A stretch of DNA of 7,451 nt from Deltaproteobacteria bacterium (GTDB lineage Bacteria > Desulfobacterota > Desulfobacteria > Desulfobacterales > Desulfobacteraceae): contig QMMT01000088.1 in NCBI GenBank assembly GCA_003647385.1, forward strand, positions 1 to 7,451, in the 5' to 3' direction. Positions 1 through 6,508 of this stretch are shown piece by piece. The translations under genes were made by a program, and so were the position numbers. A model generated the notes under the pieces. It saw only the letters and a program-made list of their open reading frames with translations, was not told the origin of the DNA and made no database searches. Within the stretch, counting starts at the first letter, position 1; each line of letters begins with the position of its first letter.

Positions 1-1189
1 CATAAACAGGATCAAAGTGATTTCCTTTGCCGGATCTAATTATATCCATGGTCTTTTCAAAAGAGAACGGCTCTTTATAAGGCCGCTGAGATGTCAGGGC
101 ATCAAAGACATCTGCAATTGAGAATATCCTTGTGATTTCAGGTATCTGATCCCCTTTTAGTCCTTTGCCATAGCCACTTCCATCATATTTTTCATGGTGG
201 TACCCGACAATATCAATCGCTTCTTTTATCCAATCCGCCCGGGCGACAATATCAACGCCATAGGGAACATGATTTTTCATCTCGGTAAATTCATCTTCAT
301 TCAGGCGGCCGGGTTTATGCAGGATATCGTCTTCAATACCGATCTTTCCCACATCATGGAGGAAAGCTCCTTTTATTAACCGCTGAATTTTTTGTTTTGA
401 CAGTCCTAATTTTTCGGCAAGTTTCACCGAGATGATGGTGACCCTGTAGTTGTGCGAATCCGTATCACTGTCCCTTTTGGCCACAGCGCTTCCCAGTACA
501 TTGAGCATTTCAAGGTTAGCTTCAAACAGCCTGGCTGACAGAGATGAAACCCGGTGGAGCAGGGTGACGACAACAGGATATAGTAACCCCGTGGTCAAAA
601 GAACAATCAGGATTGATTTACCGGATAGCCTGAGTGCCCTGGCCCTGATTTTTTCCACGGTTTCGGGTGCCACAGCAAAAAAAGTTTCCCCATAGGCTGC
701 TAAATCATTAAGGTCGTTTTTCAAGGGCGAAATTATCTGCAAGTGAGGGATACCTTCAATCTTTGTCACGCTGGACTTCATGGTCTTATACGCTTCAATG
801 TCTATATTTGAGCGGCCTGCCCTTTCCCTGACAAGTTCAATATATTCATATGTATCATCCGTAACCATGGAAACCAGTTCACCTTTAATATTATATATCC
901 CAACGGAGACAAACCAGCCAAGCTGGTTACTTCTTCGTTCACTCATTGCAGTGACAAGTTGTTGCTGTATAAGCTCAGGATTTAAATTGTCAGGATCATT
1001 TAAAAGTGTCCAAATCCGATCATTGAGCTGCTTAAAACCATTTTTTGCGCTCCACAGAATATCCTGACCGATTTTATTTTTCCCGGTTTGCCAGACACCC
1101 ATCCCCACGATAATTGCAATCATAAGGCCTACGGAGCAAATTCTAAAAACAAGTTTTCTGTGGATTACCCCTGGATCGGCTGAGTCCAT
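1..1189 (-). CDS. Membrane-anchored HD-GYP domain protein, probable cyclic-di-GMP phosphodiesterase (C-terminus off the window)
   Basis: I translated 396 residues from the ATG at 1189 to the window edge. A membrane helix (about 13-33) is followed by a roughly 155-residue extracytoplasmic region (34-190), a second helix (191-211), a short linker without an obvious HAMP domain, and an HD-GYP domain from about 225. HD-GYP proteins hydrolyse the second messenger cyclic-di-GMP at a metal centre. Expected ligands are visible: H246, H278-D279 in HDVGKIGI, H308, H331-H332 and D360 in ADVFDAL, then RPYK (369-372) and HFDP (391-394). The signature loop reads DGSGYGKG, so the GYP proline is glycine. The periplasmic part (pattern near 92-110 and 147-173) resembles a Cache-type ligand sensor, which is inference. 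Because HFDP lies near the domain end, only a short C-terminal piece should be missing unless another domain follows. An AAAGGT sequence 9 bases before the ATG is a modest ribosome site. The gene follows the 98-residue gene by 83 bases and may be read through from its promoter. The family call is firm; activity and ligand are unknown. Confidence 0.9.
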   Translation of the reverse strand, partial: MDSADPGVIHRKLVFRICSVGLMIAIIVGMGVWQTGKNKIGQDILWSAKNGFKQLNDRIWTLLNDPDNLNPELIQQQLVTAMSERRSNQLGWFVSVGIYNIKGELVSMVTDDTYEYIELVRERAGRSNIDIEAYKTMKSSVTKIEGIPHLQIISPLKNDLNDLAAYGETFFAVAPETVEKIRARALRLSGKSILIVLLTTGLLYPVVVTLLHRVSSLSARLFEANLEMLNVLGSAVAKRDSDTDSHNYRVTIISVKLAEKLGLSKQKIQRLIKGAFLHDVGKIGIEDDILHKPGRLNEDEFTEMKNHVPYGVDIVARADWIKEAIDIVGYHHEKYDGSGYGKGLKGDQIPEITRIFSIADVFDALTSQRPYKEPFSFEKTMDIIRSGKGNHFDPVY

Positions 1190-1198
1190 TAATAATTT

Positions 1199-1204
1199 AC
1201 CTTT
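1199..1204 (-). promoter_or_regulatory. Weak ribosome binding site of the HD-GYP gene
   Basis: AAAGGT on the minus strand, 9 bases before the ATG at 1189. It is the only purine-rich match in an otherwise AT-rich leader and supports that start over any downstream one. No good promoter is evident in the 83-base gap. Confidence 0.45.
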
Positions 1205-1244
1205 TTAAAATTCACTCTCACTAAATAAAAATCAACCTTTTAGA

Positions 1245-1268
1245 TCGGGCCACTTATTGTCTGCCCGA
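1245..1268 (-). terminator. Possible weak terminator or attenuator hairpin after the 98-residue gene
   Basis: TCGGGC and GCCCGA arms form a perfect 6-bp GC-rich stem around a 12-base loop, starting 4 bases after the TAA of the small gene. The T-rich stretch (TTGATTTTTATTT) begins only about 9 bases after the stem, so this is not a classical intrinsic terminator. It may slow or partly stop transcription before the HD-GYP gene, or protect the 3' end of the small mRNA. Confidence 0.3.
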
Positions 1269-1272
1269 AAAC

Positions 1273-1569
1273 TTACAAACCAAGAATATTAAGCCCTTCC
1301 TCAAGTTCAAAATATGGTTTAAGGTCGTAATTATACCCCGGCACGCCAAAATAAATGGCCAGACTTTCAGCAATAGCCTGTAAGCCTTCTGCAAGCCTGT
1401 TATTTTCCAGTTCATAATAGGTGATTGAATTCATACCATCGGTTCTGCTGGCTGATATATAAGGCCCTTTTTTATTGATATACGCTGGCAGGACAGGTGC
1501 CTTCAAGTATCTTTTTGCAATTTCTTTTGTACTTTCAGGTGGATAGGTTACATTAGAAATAATGACCAT
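1273..1569 (-). CDS. Small conserved-looking protein of unknown function (98 aa)
   Basis: I do not recognise a named family. The product is soluble, with no signal peptide, membrane helix or cysteine pair. It opens with a strand-like MVIISNVTYPP, continues through a basic helix ending in LKAPVLPAY, a strand-like GPYISASRTDGM segment, a YYELE strand, a helix rich in A/L/E (about 59-72) and a hydrophobic C-terminus. This alternation of strands and helices recalls small ferredoxin-like dimeric alpha/beta proteins, but that is inference from pattern only. The reading frame is well supported: GGAG lies 7 bases before the ATG, a strong promoter sits about 42 bases further upstream, and the frame ends in TAA followed by a hairpin. 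It looks transcribed separately from the upstream envelope genes and may be co-transcribed with the HD-GYP gene. Confidence 0.8.
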   Translation of the reverse strand: MVIISNVTYPPESTKEIAKRYLKAPVLPAYINKKGPYISASRTDGMNSITYYELENNRLAEGLQAIAESLAIYFGVPGYNYDLKPYFELEEGLNILGL

Positions 1570-1576
1570 GTTTTTT

Positions 1577-1580
1577 CTCC
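1577..1580 (-). promoter_or_regulatory. Ribosome binding site of the 98-residue gene
   Basis: GGAG core within AAAAGGAGAAAA, 7 bases before the ATG at 1569. Its spacing is near ideal and it fixes the start codon. Confidence 0.75.
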
Positions 1581-1617
1581 TTTTCTTTCAATTGTATTGG
1601 ATCTTTCATTGAATCAA

Positions 1618-1647
1618 AGTATGGTCATATAAGGCTATAGCTGTCAA
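1618..1647 (-). promoter_or_regulatory. Sigma-70-type promoter for the 98-residue gene
   Basis: Minus-strand TTGACA (1642-1647) is a perfect -35 hexamer. After 18 bases comes CATACT (1618-1623), matching four of six bases of the -10 consensus. Transcription would start near 1611, giving a leader of about 42 bases with the Shine-Dalgarno close to its end. An AT-rich stretch immediately upstream (about 1648-1670) could act as an UP-like element. This implies the small gene can be expressed independently of the SPOR/penicillin-binding protein genes upstream. Confidence 0.6.
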
Positions 1648-1670
1648 ATCTTTTTAATTTTTAGTTTTAA

Positions 1671-1686
1671 TTGAAGGGGTCTTCAA
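1671..1686. repeat. Perfect inverted repeat TTGAAG-N4-CTTCAA
   Basis: The 6-bp arms flank a 4-base centre (GGGT on the plus strand). It lies just upstream of the AT-rich stretch and -35 box of the small gene's promoter, and abuts a second hairpin. It could be an operator half-site pair or part of a 3'-end structure of the upstream mRNA. The sequence following it on the minus strand is A-rich rather than T-rich, so it is not a standard terminator. Confidence 0.4.
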
Positions 1687-1709
1687 CAGATACATTATCA
1701 GTAATCTGT
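1686..1709 (-). terminator. Possible transcript-end hairpin after the SPOR gene
   Basis: ACAGATTAC and GTATCTGT can pair as an 8-bp stem with one bulged T and a 7-base loop, starting 10 bases after the TAA of the SPOR gene. There is no T run after it, only before it, so termination efficiency on the minus strand is doubtful. It is the best candidate for the end of the five-gene unit. Confidence 0.3.
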
Positions 1710-1719
1710 AGTTAAAAAA

Positions 1720-2991
1720 TTATTTATTATTCACAAAAAAATCATCAATAATTTCCTGCTGCTTTAATTTTTGACCATACGCTGCAGCACTTTTCTTATC
1801 CACAAATTCGGAAACCCGAACCACAAACCATATTTTCCCACCACCACCCACTTTTTTGACGATGGCATCAATCCCTTTTTTCTTTAAGGTATCAACATAC
1901 CTGGAAGCGTGTTTCTGCTTTAGATATGCTGCTACCTGGATTGTAAACGGTTTGGGTACCTGAATTTGGATTTCCTTTTCCGGCTTTTCAACTGCTTTGG
2001 ATTTTAACATATGCGACAGGGTATTTGCCATGAAAAACAAAAGCCAGATTGAAACCATTGAAAGAAGTCCCGTCTTTAAATAAAATTGTGCTTTTTCATG
2101 TTCTTTTATATAGGTGACTGACTTGCCCGCAGATAAAATAAAAAAACTCAAAACAGATCCTATAAACATCCATAAATTTTTCAGATAAGAAAGACAGTTG
2201 AGTAGAGCAGCCTGTATCCTTTTTCCGATCCCAATTTCTTTCTTTTGTTTTTTTTCAGGTTTTATAAAGGATACTTCCTGTTGGATAGTTTCGATGGTCT
2301 CATTTGGGCTGCCGATCAGATCTTCAATTTTTTTTGCATACTTCTTTTTAAGCTCAGGATCATTTAGACCCTGCTGATAGAGTTTTTTTGCAATAAAATC
2401 TCTTCTATCCAACCCAAGAAAAATATCAATTATTAAAGCGGATAACAGTTTATGATTATAGTATTTTTCAGCAAGGGCGGATAATACTTCCTGCTCAAGT
2501 GATGTTACAATGGTTGATCTTTTCAGTTTTCCAAGCCAGAGTCGGGCAATATCTTCATTTTCCGGGTTCATCTTCACATAAACAACCGTTCCCACTTTAA
2601 AATTTTTATTCTCAACAAAAGAGTTTAATTCAAATTTTGCAATGGCACCGGATATAATCCGGGCTGTTTTTTTGGCAAAAAAAGGCCAGAGAAGAAACGT
2701 ATCATAGATCCTCAGGGCCTTTATATATTGCTTTTCTGCTTTATTAAGAATCCCTGATCTTTCCCATGCCTGTCCTTCTTTAATCAGGCCGGTCACAGTT
2801 TTTTTGGCCATTTGATCCATTAAAAACCCCATCCCCAAAGCACTGCCCAGAATCGTCACAAGCCCTGTGAGAATGGGACTGATTTCAGGAAAGAGCTTTG
2901 TCAACCCGGGCAGTATATAAAAACTCAATGGCAGGGCAACAAGTGTCGTGATCCACAGATGTATTCCAATATTTCTTAGGATCCAGATCAA
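1720..2991 (-). CDS. Multi-pass inner-membrane protein with C-terminal SPOR (peptidoglycan-binding) domain
   Basis: Numbered from the TTG at 2991 the product has 423 residues. Hydrophobic segments lie near 10-28 and 38-58, followed by a lysine-rich, mostly helical region (60-270). That region begins with a TPR-like helix pair around KAEKQYIKALRIYD. Two more hydrophobic segments lie near 272-288 and 304-324, then a proline/lysine linker and a SPOR domain (about 347-412) with the typical FTIQVAAY opening and WFVVRVSEF second half. SPOR domains bind glycan strands lacking stem peptides at division sites and other remodelling sites. The family role is well known; this protein's specific job is not. 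I prefer the TTG start because it overlaps the upstream stop as TTGA and has AAGGAG 4 bases before it; a GTG at 3009 would add six residues but has no ribosome site. It directly follows the penicillin-binding protein gene and is probably translationally coupled to it. The topology is odd, as noted in the findings. Confidence 0.85.
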   Translation of the reverse strand: MIWILRNIGIHLWITTLVALPLSFYILPGLTKLFPEISPILTGLVTILGSALGMGFLMDQMAKKTVTGLIKEGQAWERSGILNKAEKQYIKALRIYDTFLLWPFFAKKTARIISGAIAKFELNSFVENKNFKVGTVVYVKMNPENEDIARLWLGKLKRSTIVTSLEQEVLSALAEKYYNHKLLSALIIDIFLGLDRRDFIAKKLYQQGLNDPELKKKYAKKIEDLIGSPNETIETIQQEVSFIKPEKKQKKEIGIGKRIQAALLNCLSYLKNLWMFIGSVLSFFILSAGKSVTYIKEHEKAQFYLKTGLLSMVSIWLLFFMANTLSHMLKSKAVEKPEKEIQIQVPKPFTIQVAAYLKQKHASRYVDTLKKKGIDAIVKKVGGGGKIWFVVRVSEFVDKKSAAAYGQKLKQQEIIDDFFVNNK

Positions 2992-5000
2992 AGCTCTCCT
3001 TCCACACACAATTGCTGTTCAGGCTTTAAGGGGACTTTCAAAACCTCTATCGTCTCATTTATTGTTTCATTATCCTCTTTTGGGTTGCACCCAGTCTTTG
3101 TATCCACAGTTTCAAACCGAATATCATCAGGAATAGGAAAATCTCTTTCAGGTTCTGATTTAAGGGCATTTATCATAAAATCAGCCCAGATGGGTGCCGC
3201 ACCTTTCCCGCCGGTAATCCCCACTCTGTTGACATCAACCAGTTTCTTCTGTTTATCAAAACCGGTCCAGACCGATGTGCAGAGTGTTGGCGTAAACCCC
3301 GTAAACCAGGCATCATTATAGCTGTCCGTTGTACCTGTTTTCCCGGCAGCAGAACGATTAAAGCCCATCTGTCGGATAGATCGCCCGGACCCCGTTTCAA
3401 TGACGGATTTCATCATATCGACTATCTGATAGGTGATGGTGGGTTCAAGTACTTGTTTTTCCTGAACAATATGTTCAAATATGACACGACCAAAAGCATC
3501 TTCCACCCGCCAGAAAAAAAAGGGGTCATGCCGGACACCGAGGTTTGCAAAAACCGTATATGCCGAGGCCATTTCAAAGGGTGTAACGTTTGATGTTCCC
3601 AGCGCCACAGAATAGACATCTTTTAAAGGACTCTTTATGCCACAGATTTTTGCTGTAGCGTTAACTGCTCTTGGGCCAATTTTTTCCACGATCTGGGCTG
3701 CAATGGTATTAACAGAGTTGATGAGTGCCTTTTTTAAAATCATATCACCTGAAAAAGTCTTGTTAAAGTTTTTTGGTTCCCAGTCTGCGGTTCCTTTTAC
3801 CGGTATAGAGACAGGCTTATCCGTCATGATGGTCGCTGGATGAAACCCCAGAGTTTTAAATGCTGAATAGTAAAGAAAGGGTTTAAAACTACTTCCCGAC
3901 TGCCTTTGGCTATTCATAGCCCTGTTGAATTCGCTTTTGTAATAGTCACGGCCCCCGACCAGGGCTTTCACTGCTCCGGACCCGGTATCTATGGCCACAA
4001 GCGCCCCCTGGGGGTGATCTTCTTTTTCCTGGTGGATACCCATCATTGTATCAAGCCTTTCAAGGCCCTTTTTTAAAGATTGCCGGGCATAGGACTGCAG
4101 TCTTGTATCAATGGTTGCAAAGACTTTGATACCACCATGATAAACAACATCTTCTCCATATTTCAGGATCAGATCATTTATCAGTGCATCTAAAAAATAG
4201 CTTCCGGTTCTTGAGTCAGATTGTTCATGATGAAGTGCAGGTCTGCTCAACATGGCCTGTTGAGCTTCAAGATCGGATATAAACCCCACTTGTGCCATTC
4301 TTTTTAAGACGACCCTGCGCCTTTTTATCGCCCGGTCATAGTGCCTGTACGGATTATAATTCGTAGGGGATTTGGGCAGTCCTGCAAGGAGTGCCGCTTC
4401 CGCCAGGTTTAAATCAAGCGCTGATTTACCAAAAAACACCCGTGATGCTTTTTCAACCCCTTGAGCACCGGCACCAAAGTGAATCTGATTGATATAGGCA
4501 TGTAATATTTCCTGTTTTGTATTGGACGTCTCAATCTGTAATGCCACAAGCAGTTCTTTAAATTTTCGCTGATATGTTTTTTCAAAACTGAAAAATAAAT
4601 TTTTTGCAAGCTGCTGGGTTATGGTAGATGCCCCCTGGACCTTTCCTGATTTAAAAAGTGTAATATAAAGTCCTTTTAAGGTTCGAAGCTTATTAACCCC
4701 ATGGTGTTCAAAAAACCGGTGGTCTTCTGTTGCAAGAATTGCATTGATAAAATCCTGGGATACCATATTCAATGGAATGGTTTTTCTCTCTCCAAGAGTA
4801 ATCAGCACCTGTCCGTTTGAAGCAAAAACCTTGGTTTTCGGTCTTTCAATAATGCGGCTTAAAGGCGAGGGAAGTTTTGGGAGATCCTTTGCCGCATAAA
4901 ACACCAGAAACATCCCGCAAAGCATTCCGATGGAAACAAGGATCAAGCCAAGAAACAGGCAGAATCTAACCAGCTTTATGACCCTTAAAAAAAGATTCAA
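2988..5000 (-). CDS. mrcA: Bifunctional penicillin-binding protein 1A (peptidoglycan glycosyltransferase and transpeptidase)
   Basis: This 670-residue class A penicillin-binding protein polymerises lipid II into glycan strands and cross-links the peptides in the periplasm. A cytoplasmic stub and membrane anchor (about 9-35) lead into a GT51 domain (about 50-225). The GT51 domain carries EDHRFFEHHG, with catalytic Glu92, then STITQQLAKNLFF (125-137) and a second motif RKFKELLVALQIE containing Glu149. The transpeptidase domain (about 330-610) has SSFK with nucleophile Ser370, SVN (429-431) and KTGTT (554-558), so both activities look intact. It is shorter than E. coli PBP1A (about 850 residues) and leaves little room for the extra OB-like domain between GT and TP. 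The tail holds Cys638 and Cys665, which could form a disulfide. The start is a TTG overlapping the upstream TGA, with AAGGAG 7 bases before it. Its neighbours suggest a dedicated membrane partner and a SPOR protein working with it. Confidence 0.96.
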   Translation of the reverse strand: MNLFLRVIKLVRFCLFLGLILVSIGMLCGMFLVFYAAKDLPKLPSPLSRIIERPKTKVFASNGQVLITLGERKTIPLNMVSQDFINAILATEDHRFFEHHGVNKLRTLKGLYITLFKSGKVQGASTITQQLAKNLFFSFEKTYQRKFKELLVALQIETSNTKQEILHAYINQIHFGAGAQGVEKASRVFFGKSALDLNLAEAALLAGLPKSPTNYNPYRHYDRAIKRRRVVLKRMAQVGFISDLEAQQAMLSRPALHHEQSDSRTGSYFLDALINDLILKYGEDVVYHGGIKVFATIDTRLQSYARQSLKKGLERLDTMMGIHQEKEDHPQGALVAIDTGSGAVKALVGGRDYYKSEFNRAMNSQRQSGSSFKPFLYYSAFKTLGFHPATIMTDKPVSIPVKGTADWEPKNFNKTFSGDMILKKALINSVNTIAAQIVEKIGPRAVNATAKICGIKSPLKDVYSVALGTSNVTPFEMASAYTVFANLGVRHDPFFFWRVEDAFGRVIFEHIVQEKQVLEPTITYQIVDMMKSVIETGSGRSIRQMGFNRSAAGKTGTTDSYNDAWFTGFTPTLCTSVWTGFDKQKKLVDVNRVGITGGKGAAPIWADFMINALKSEPERDFPIPDDIRFETVDTKTGCNPKEDNETINETIEVLKVPLKPEQQLCVEGEL
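2996..3001 (-). promoter_or_regulatory. Ribosome binding site deciding the TTG start of the SPOR gene
   Basis: AAGGAG lies inside the last codons of the penicillin-binding protein gene, 4 bases before the TTG at 2991. The TTG shares two bases with the TGA stop. Spacing is a little short, yet this is the only Shine-Dalgarno near the junction and it argues against the GTG at 3009. Confidence 0.65.
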
Positions 5001-5872
5001 TTGCCCTCTCCTTTAAGGTTCAGGCTCAGCTGCCATACCGCCCATTCACGGCCTTTTATAAAAATAACCTGTTTGCTTTTCTTTTCTTCAAATTCAAACC
5101 CAAGTCTAATATAACCACTTATAGCTTCATTCCAGATACCAACATTAATGATCTTTCCATCCTGTTTCAATAAAGGTTTAGGATCCATCATCAGATCGGG
5201 AATAATATCAACAGGCAGTTTAAACAGAGCGTCAAAAAAAACCCGGGCCGGATATATACGCCCCGAAAACCCCTCCATGTCCGCAAGTTCACCTGGAACA
5301 GGTTTCCCACCGTTTTCTATTTCAAGGATATCTTCTTTCTCAAGATCAATCTGTTTGACCACCCTGTTCTCAGAATCAATAAAATATAGTTTAATCCCCC
5401 CTGTGATGCCTTCACAGAAAATCCTGTCCAGAGAGCCGCCATTCAACAGCCATACCAATTGTGCCGGTTCGATTATTTTCAGAGCAATGGGTTTTTCAAG
5501 CGTCAGATAAAGTCTTTTAAACTGCTCTTTCTCCAATGTAACCCACTGACCAGGCAGGATACCTGAGGCAAGATCTAAAAAAGTTTCTGCCTGATGAACA
5601 CTTTGGCGGGTATCTTCTTTTTTACTGATAATTTCATTCAGGTACTCATGGGCACTGGCCGTTTGTTTTCCTGTATCCCAGACAGCTCCTGTTTCGGGGC
5701 GAGACTCATTTGTTGAAACAAGATAAGAGCCGACAAGATTTTCAAACCAGTCAAACCTTAATTCAGAAAAAATAACGATAGCCGTAATGATAAAAACCGC
5801 TATATTTAAAAAAGAAAAAGTTCTTCTTAAAACTTCAGAAAAACTGAATGGTTCATACCATTGCTGAATCAT
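4997..5872 (-). CDS. Uncharacterised single-pass membrane protein with large periplasmic domain (291 aa)
   Basis: I do not recognise the family. After a short cytoplasmic segment with R16-R17 comes one membrane helix (about 19-37) without a signal-peptidase site, so an N-in, C-out anchor is likely. Residues 60-100 are polar and helix-prone. From about 105 to the end the protein is rich in alternating hydrophobic strands, including LYLTLEKPIALKII, IKLYFIDSENRVVKQIDL, a GRIYPARVFF segment and a final VIFIKGREWAVWQLSL, suggesting a mostly beta periplasmic domain. Its stop codon overlaps the start of the penicillin-binding protein gene, so the two are translationally coupled and may form a complex; a regulator or scaffold of that enzyme is a reasonable guess and no more. 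The ATG at 5872 has no Shine-Dalgarno at proper distance (AAGG is 17 bases away), but an in-frame stop just upstream excludes a longer product. Translation may depend on ribosomes from the preceding gene, 24 bases away. Confidence 0.85.
   Translation of the reverse strand: MIQQWYEPFSFSEVLRRTFSFLNIAVFIITAIVIFSELRFDWFENLVGSYLVSTNESRPETGAVWDTGKQTASAHEYLNEIISKKEDTRQSVHQAETFLDLASGILPGQWVTLEKEQFKRLYLTLEKPIALKIIEPAQLVWLLNGGSLDRIFCEGITGGIKLYFIDSENRVVKQIDLEKEDILEIENGGKPVPGELADMEGFSGRIYPARVFFDALFKLPVDIIPDLMMDPKPLLKQDGKIINVGIWNEAISGYIRLGFEFEEKKSKQVIFIKGREWAVWQLSLNLKGEGN
5008..5013 (-). promoter_or_regulatory. Ribosome binding site deciding the TTG start of the penicillin-binding protein gene
   Basis: AAGGAG is located inside the end of the upstream membrane-protein gene, 7 bases before the TTG at 5000. 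The TTG overlaps the upstream TGA as TTGA. The resulting N-terminus MNLFLRVIK followed by a membrane helix is what a class A penicillin-binding protein should have, and no ATG lies close by. Confidence 0.75.
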
Positions 5873-5896
5873 AAAAAATATTAACTATACCTTTTT

Positions 5897-6505
5897 TTAT
5901 GCTTTCCTGGCCAGTTTCAAGGATTCACGATATACCGTGTAGAAATTTTTATGCTCCATTAAGGCCTTAGATAAAAGCGCTTCTATCTGAAGGGTATCAT
6001 CTAAATGAATAATCGTGTTTACACTGGTATGCAAAGAAGCCATATTATCATTGGTATTATATTGTTTGCTGAGCCAGACAAGGCAGATTCTTCGCCTCAA
6101 AGACATATCACTGGTATTCATCCTGTCAAGAATACCTGAAACACCCGTATTCTGATCAAAGGCATCATCAAAAATTACCAGATGATAAATATGGTATTCA
6201 AGTTTTTTCAATGCAGCTTTGGTATTGCTTACTGCCTCAGTATTCAGCCCCATCTGTTTAACAATAGCCACCACCTTTTTTTTCAAACCCTCACCATCAA
6301 TACAGATAAGAGCATTTAATCGTTCATCAAAAGAGAGTTGAAAGGATTGTTCTTTATCTTCCCTGACGGTTTCCTGCTGTTTTACAGCAGGAACATGTAC
6401 CCTTTCTTTGCATTTGGGGCATTTAAATGTTGACGCCTTGTCCCTGGGGATCTTGTTATCCGGAATGTTGAGTTTTGTTTTACAATTATGACATGTCACG
6501 TTCAT
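5897..6505 (-). CDS. Zinc-ribbon protein with degenerate response-regulator receiver domain
   Basis: The 202-residue product begins with a CxxC...CPKC zinc ribbon (Cys5, Cys8, Cys29, Cys32) of the short MJ0042-like kind often found at the N-terminus of delta-proteobacterial regulatory proteins. A charged linker (40-60) leads to a receiver-like alpha/beta fold (about 63-182). ALICIDGE is the first strand, LVIFDDAFD carries the candidate phospho-acceptor Asp113 or Asp114, and CLVWLS would be the fourth strand with Ser146. The fifth strand reads NTIIHLDD, with histidine where the conserved lysine normally sits, so classical phosphorylation-driven switching is doubtful. No DNA-binding or catalytic output domain follows, pointing to a protein-protein adaptor. 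It starts three bases after the PilT-like gene, with AAGGAAG 7 bases before the ATG, so the two are co-translated and may interact. The architecture call is fairly sure, the function inferred. Confidence 0.85.
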   Translation of the reverse strand: MNVTCHNCKTKLNIPDNKIPRDKASTFKCPKCKERVHVPAVKQQETVREDKEQSFQLSFDERLNALICIDGEGLKKKVVAIVKQMGLNTEAVSNTKAALKKLEYHIYHLVIFDDAFDQNTGVSGILDRMNTSDMSLRRRICLVWLSKQYNTNDNMASLHTSVNTIIHLDDTLQIEALLSKALMEHKNFYTVYRESLKLARKA

Positions 6506-6508
6506 AGC

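Noticed and set aside
194..1067. Three plus-strand open frames (194-379, 450-695, 780-1067)
   Set aside because: They lie antisense to the HD-GYP gene, whose minus-strand frame is continuous and carries all family motifs. Their translations have no recognisable domains.
1190..1272. A dedicated promoter for the HD-GYP gene
   Set aside because: TTGATT and TTTTAA can be paired only with a 19-base spacer, which is too weak to call in such AT-rich sequence.
3007..3009. GTG as the start of the SPOR gene
   Set aside because: No Shine-Dalgarno precedes it, and starting there would add MCGRRA before the natural-looking MIWILRN; the TTG at 2991 has AAGGAG and a TTGA overlap.
2948..3843. Plus-strand frames at 2948-3136, 3085-3321 and 3637-3843, and minus-strand frames at 3173-3400 and 3422-3619
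   Set aside because: All overlap the penicillin-binding protein gene in other frames; the real frame contains the SxxK, SxN and KTG motifs across this region.
4409..4609. Minus-strand 66-residue open frame
   Set aside because: Shadow of the glycosyltransferase domain of the penicillin-binding protein; no ribosome site or domain.
5148..5510. Plus-strand 120-residue open frame
   Set aside because: The longest antisense frame, but serine/isoleucine-rich with no domain and no start signals; it mirrors the 291-residue membrane-protein gene, whose frame is supported by coupling to the synthase gene.
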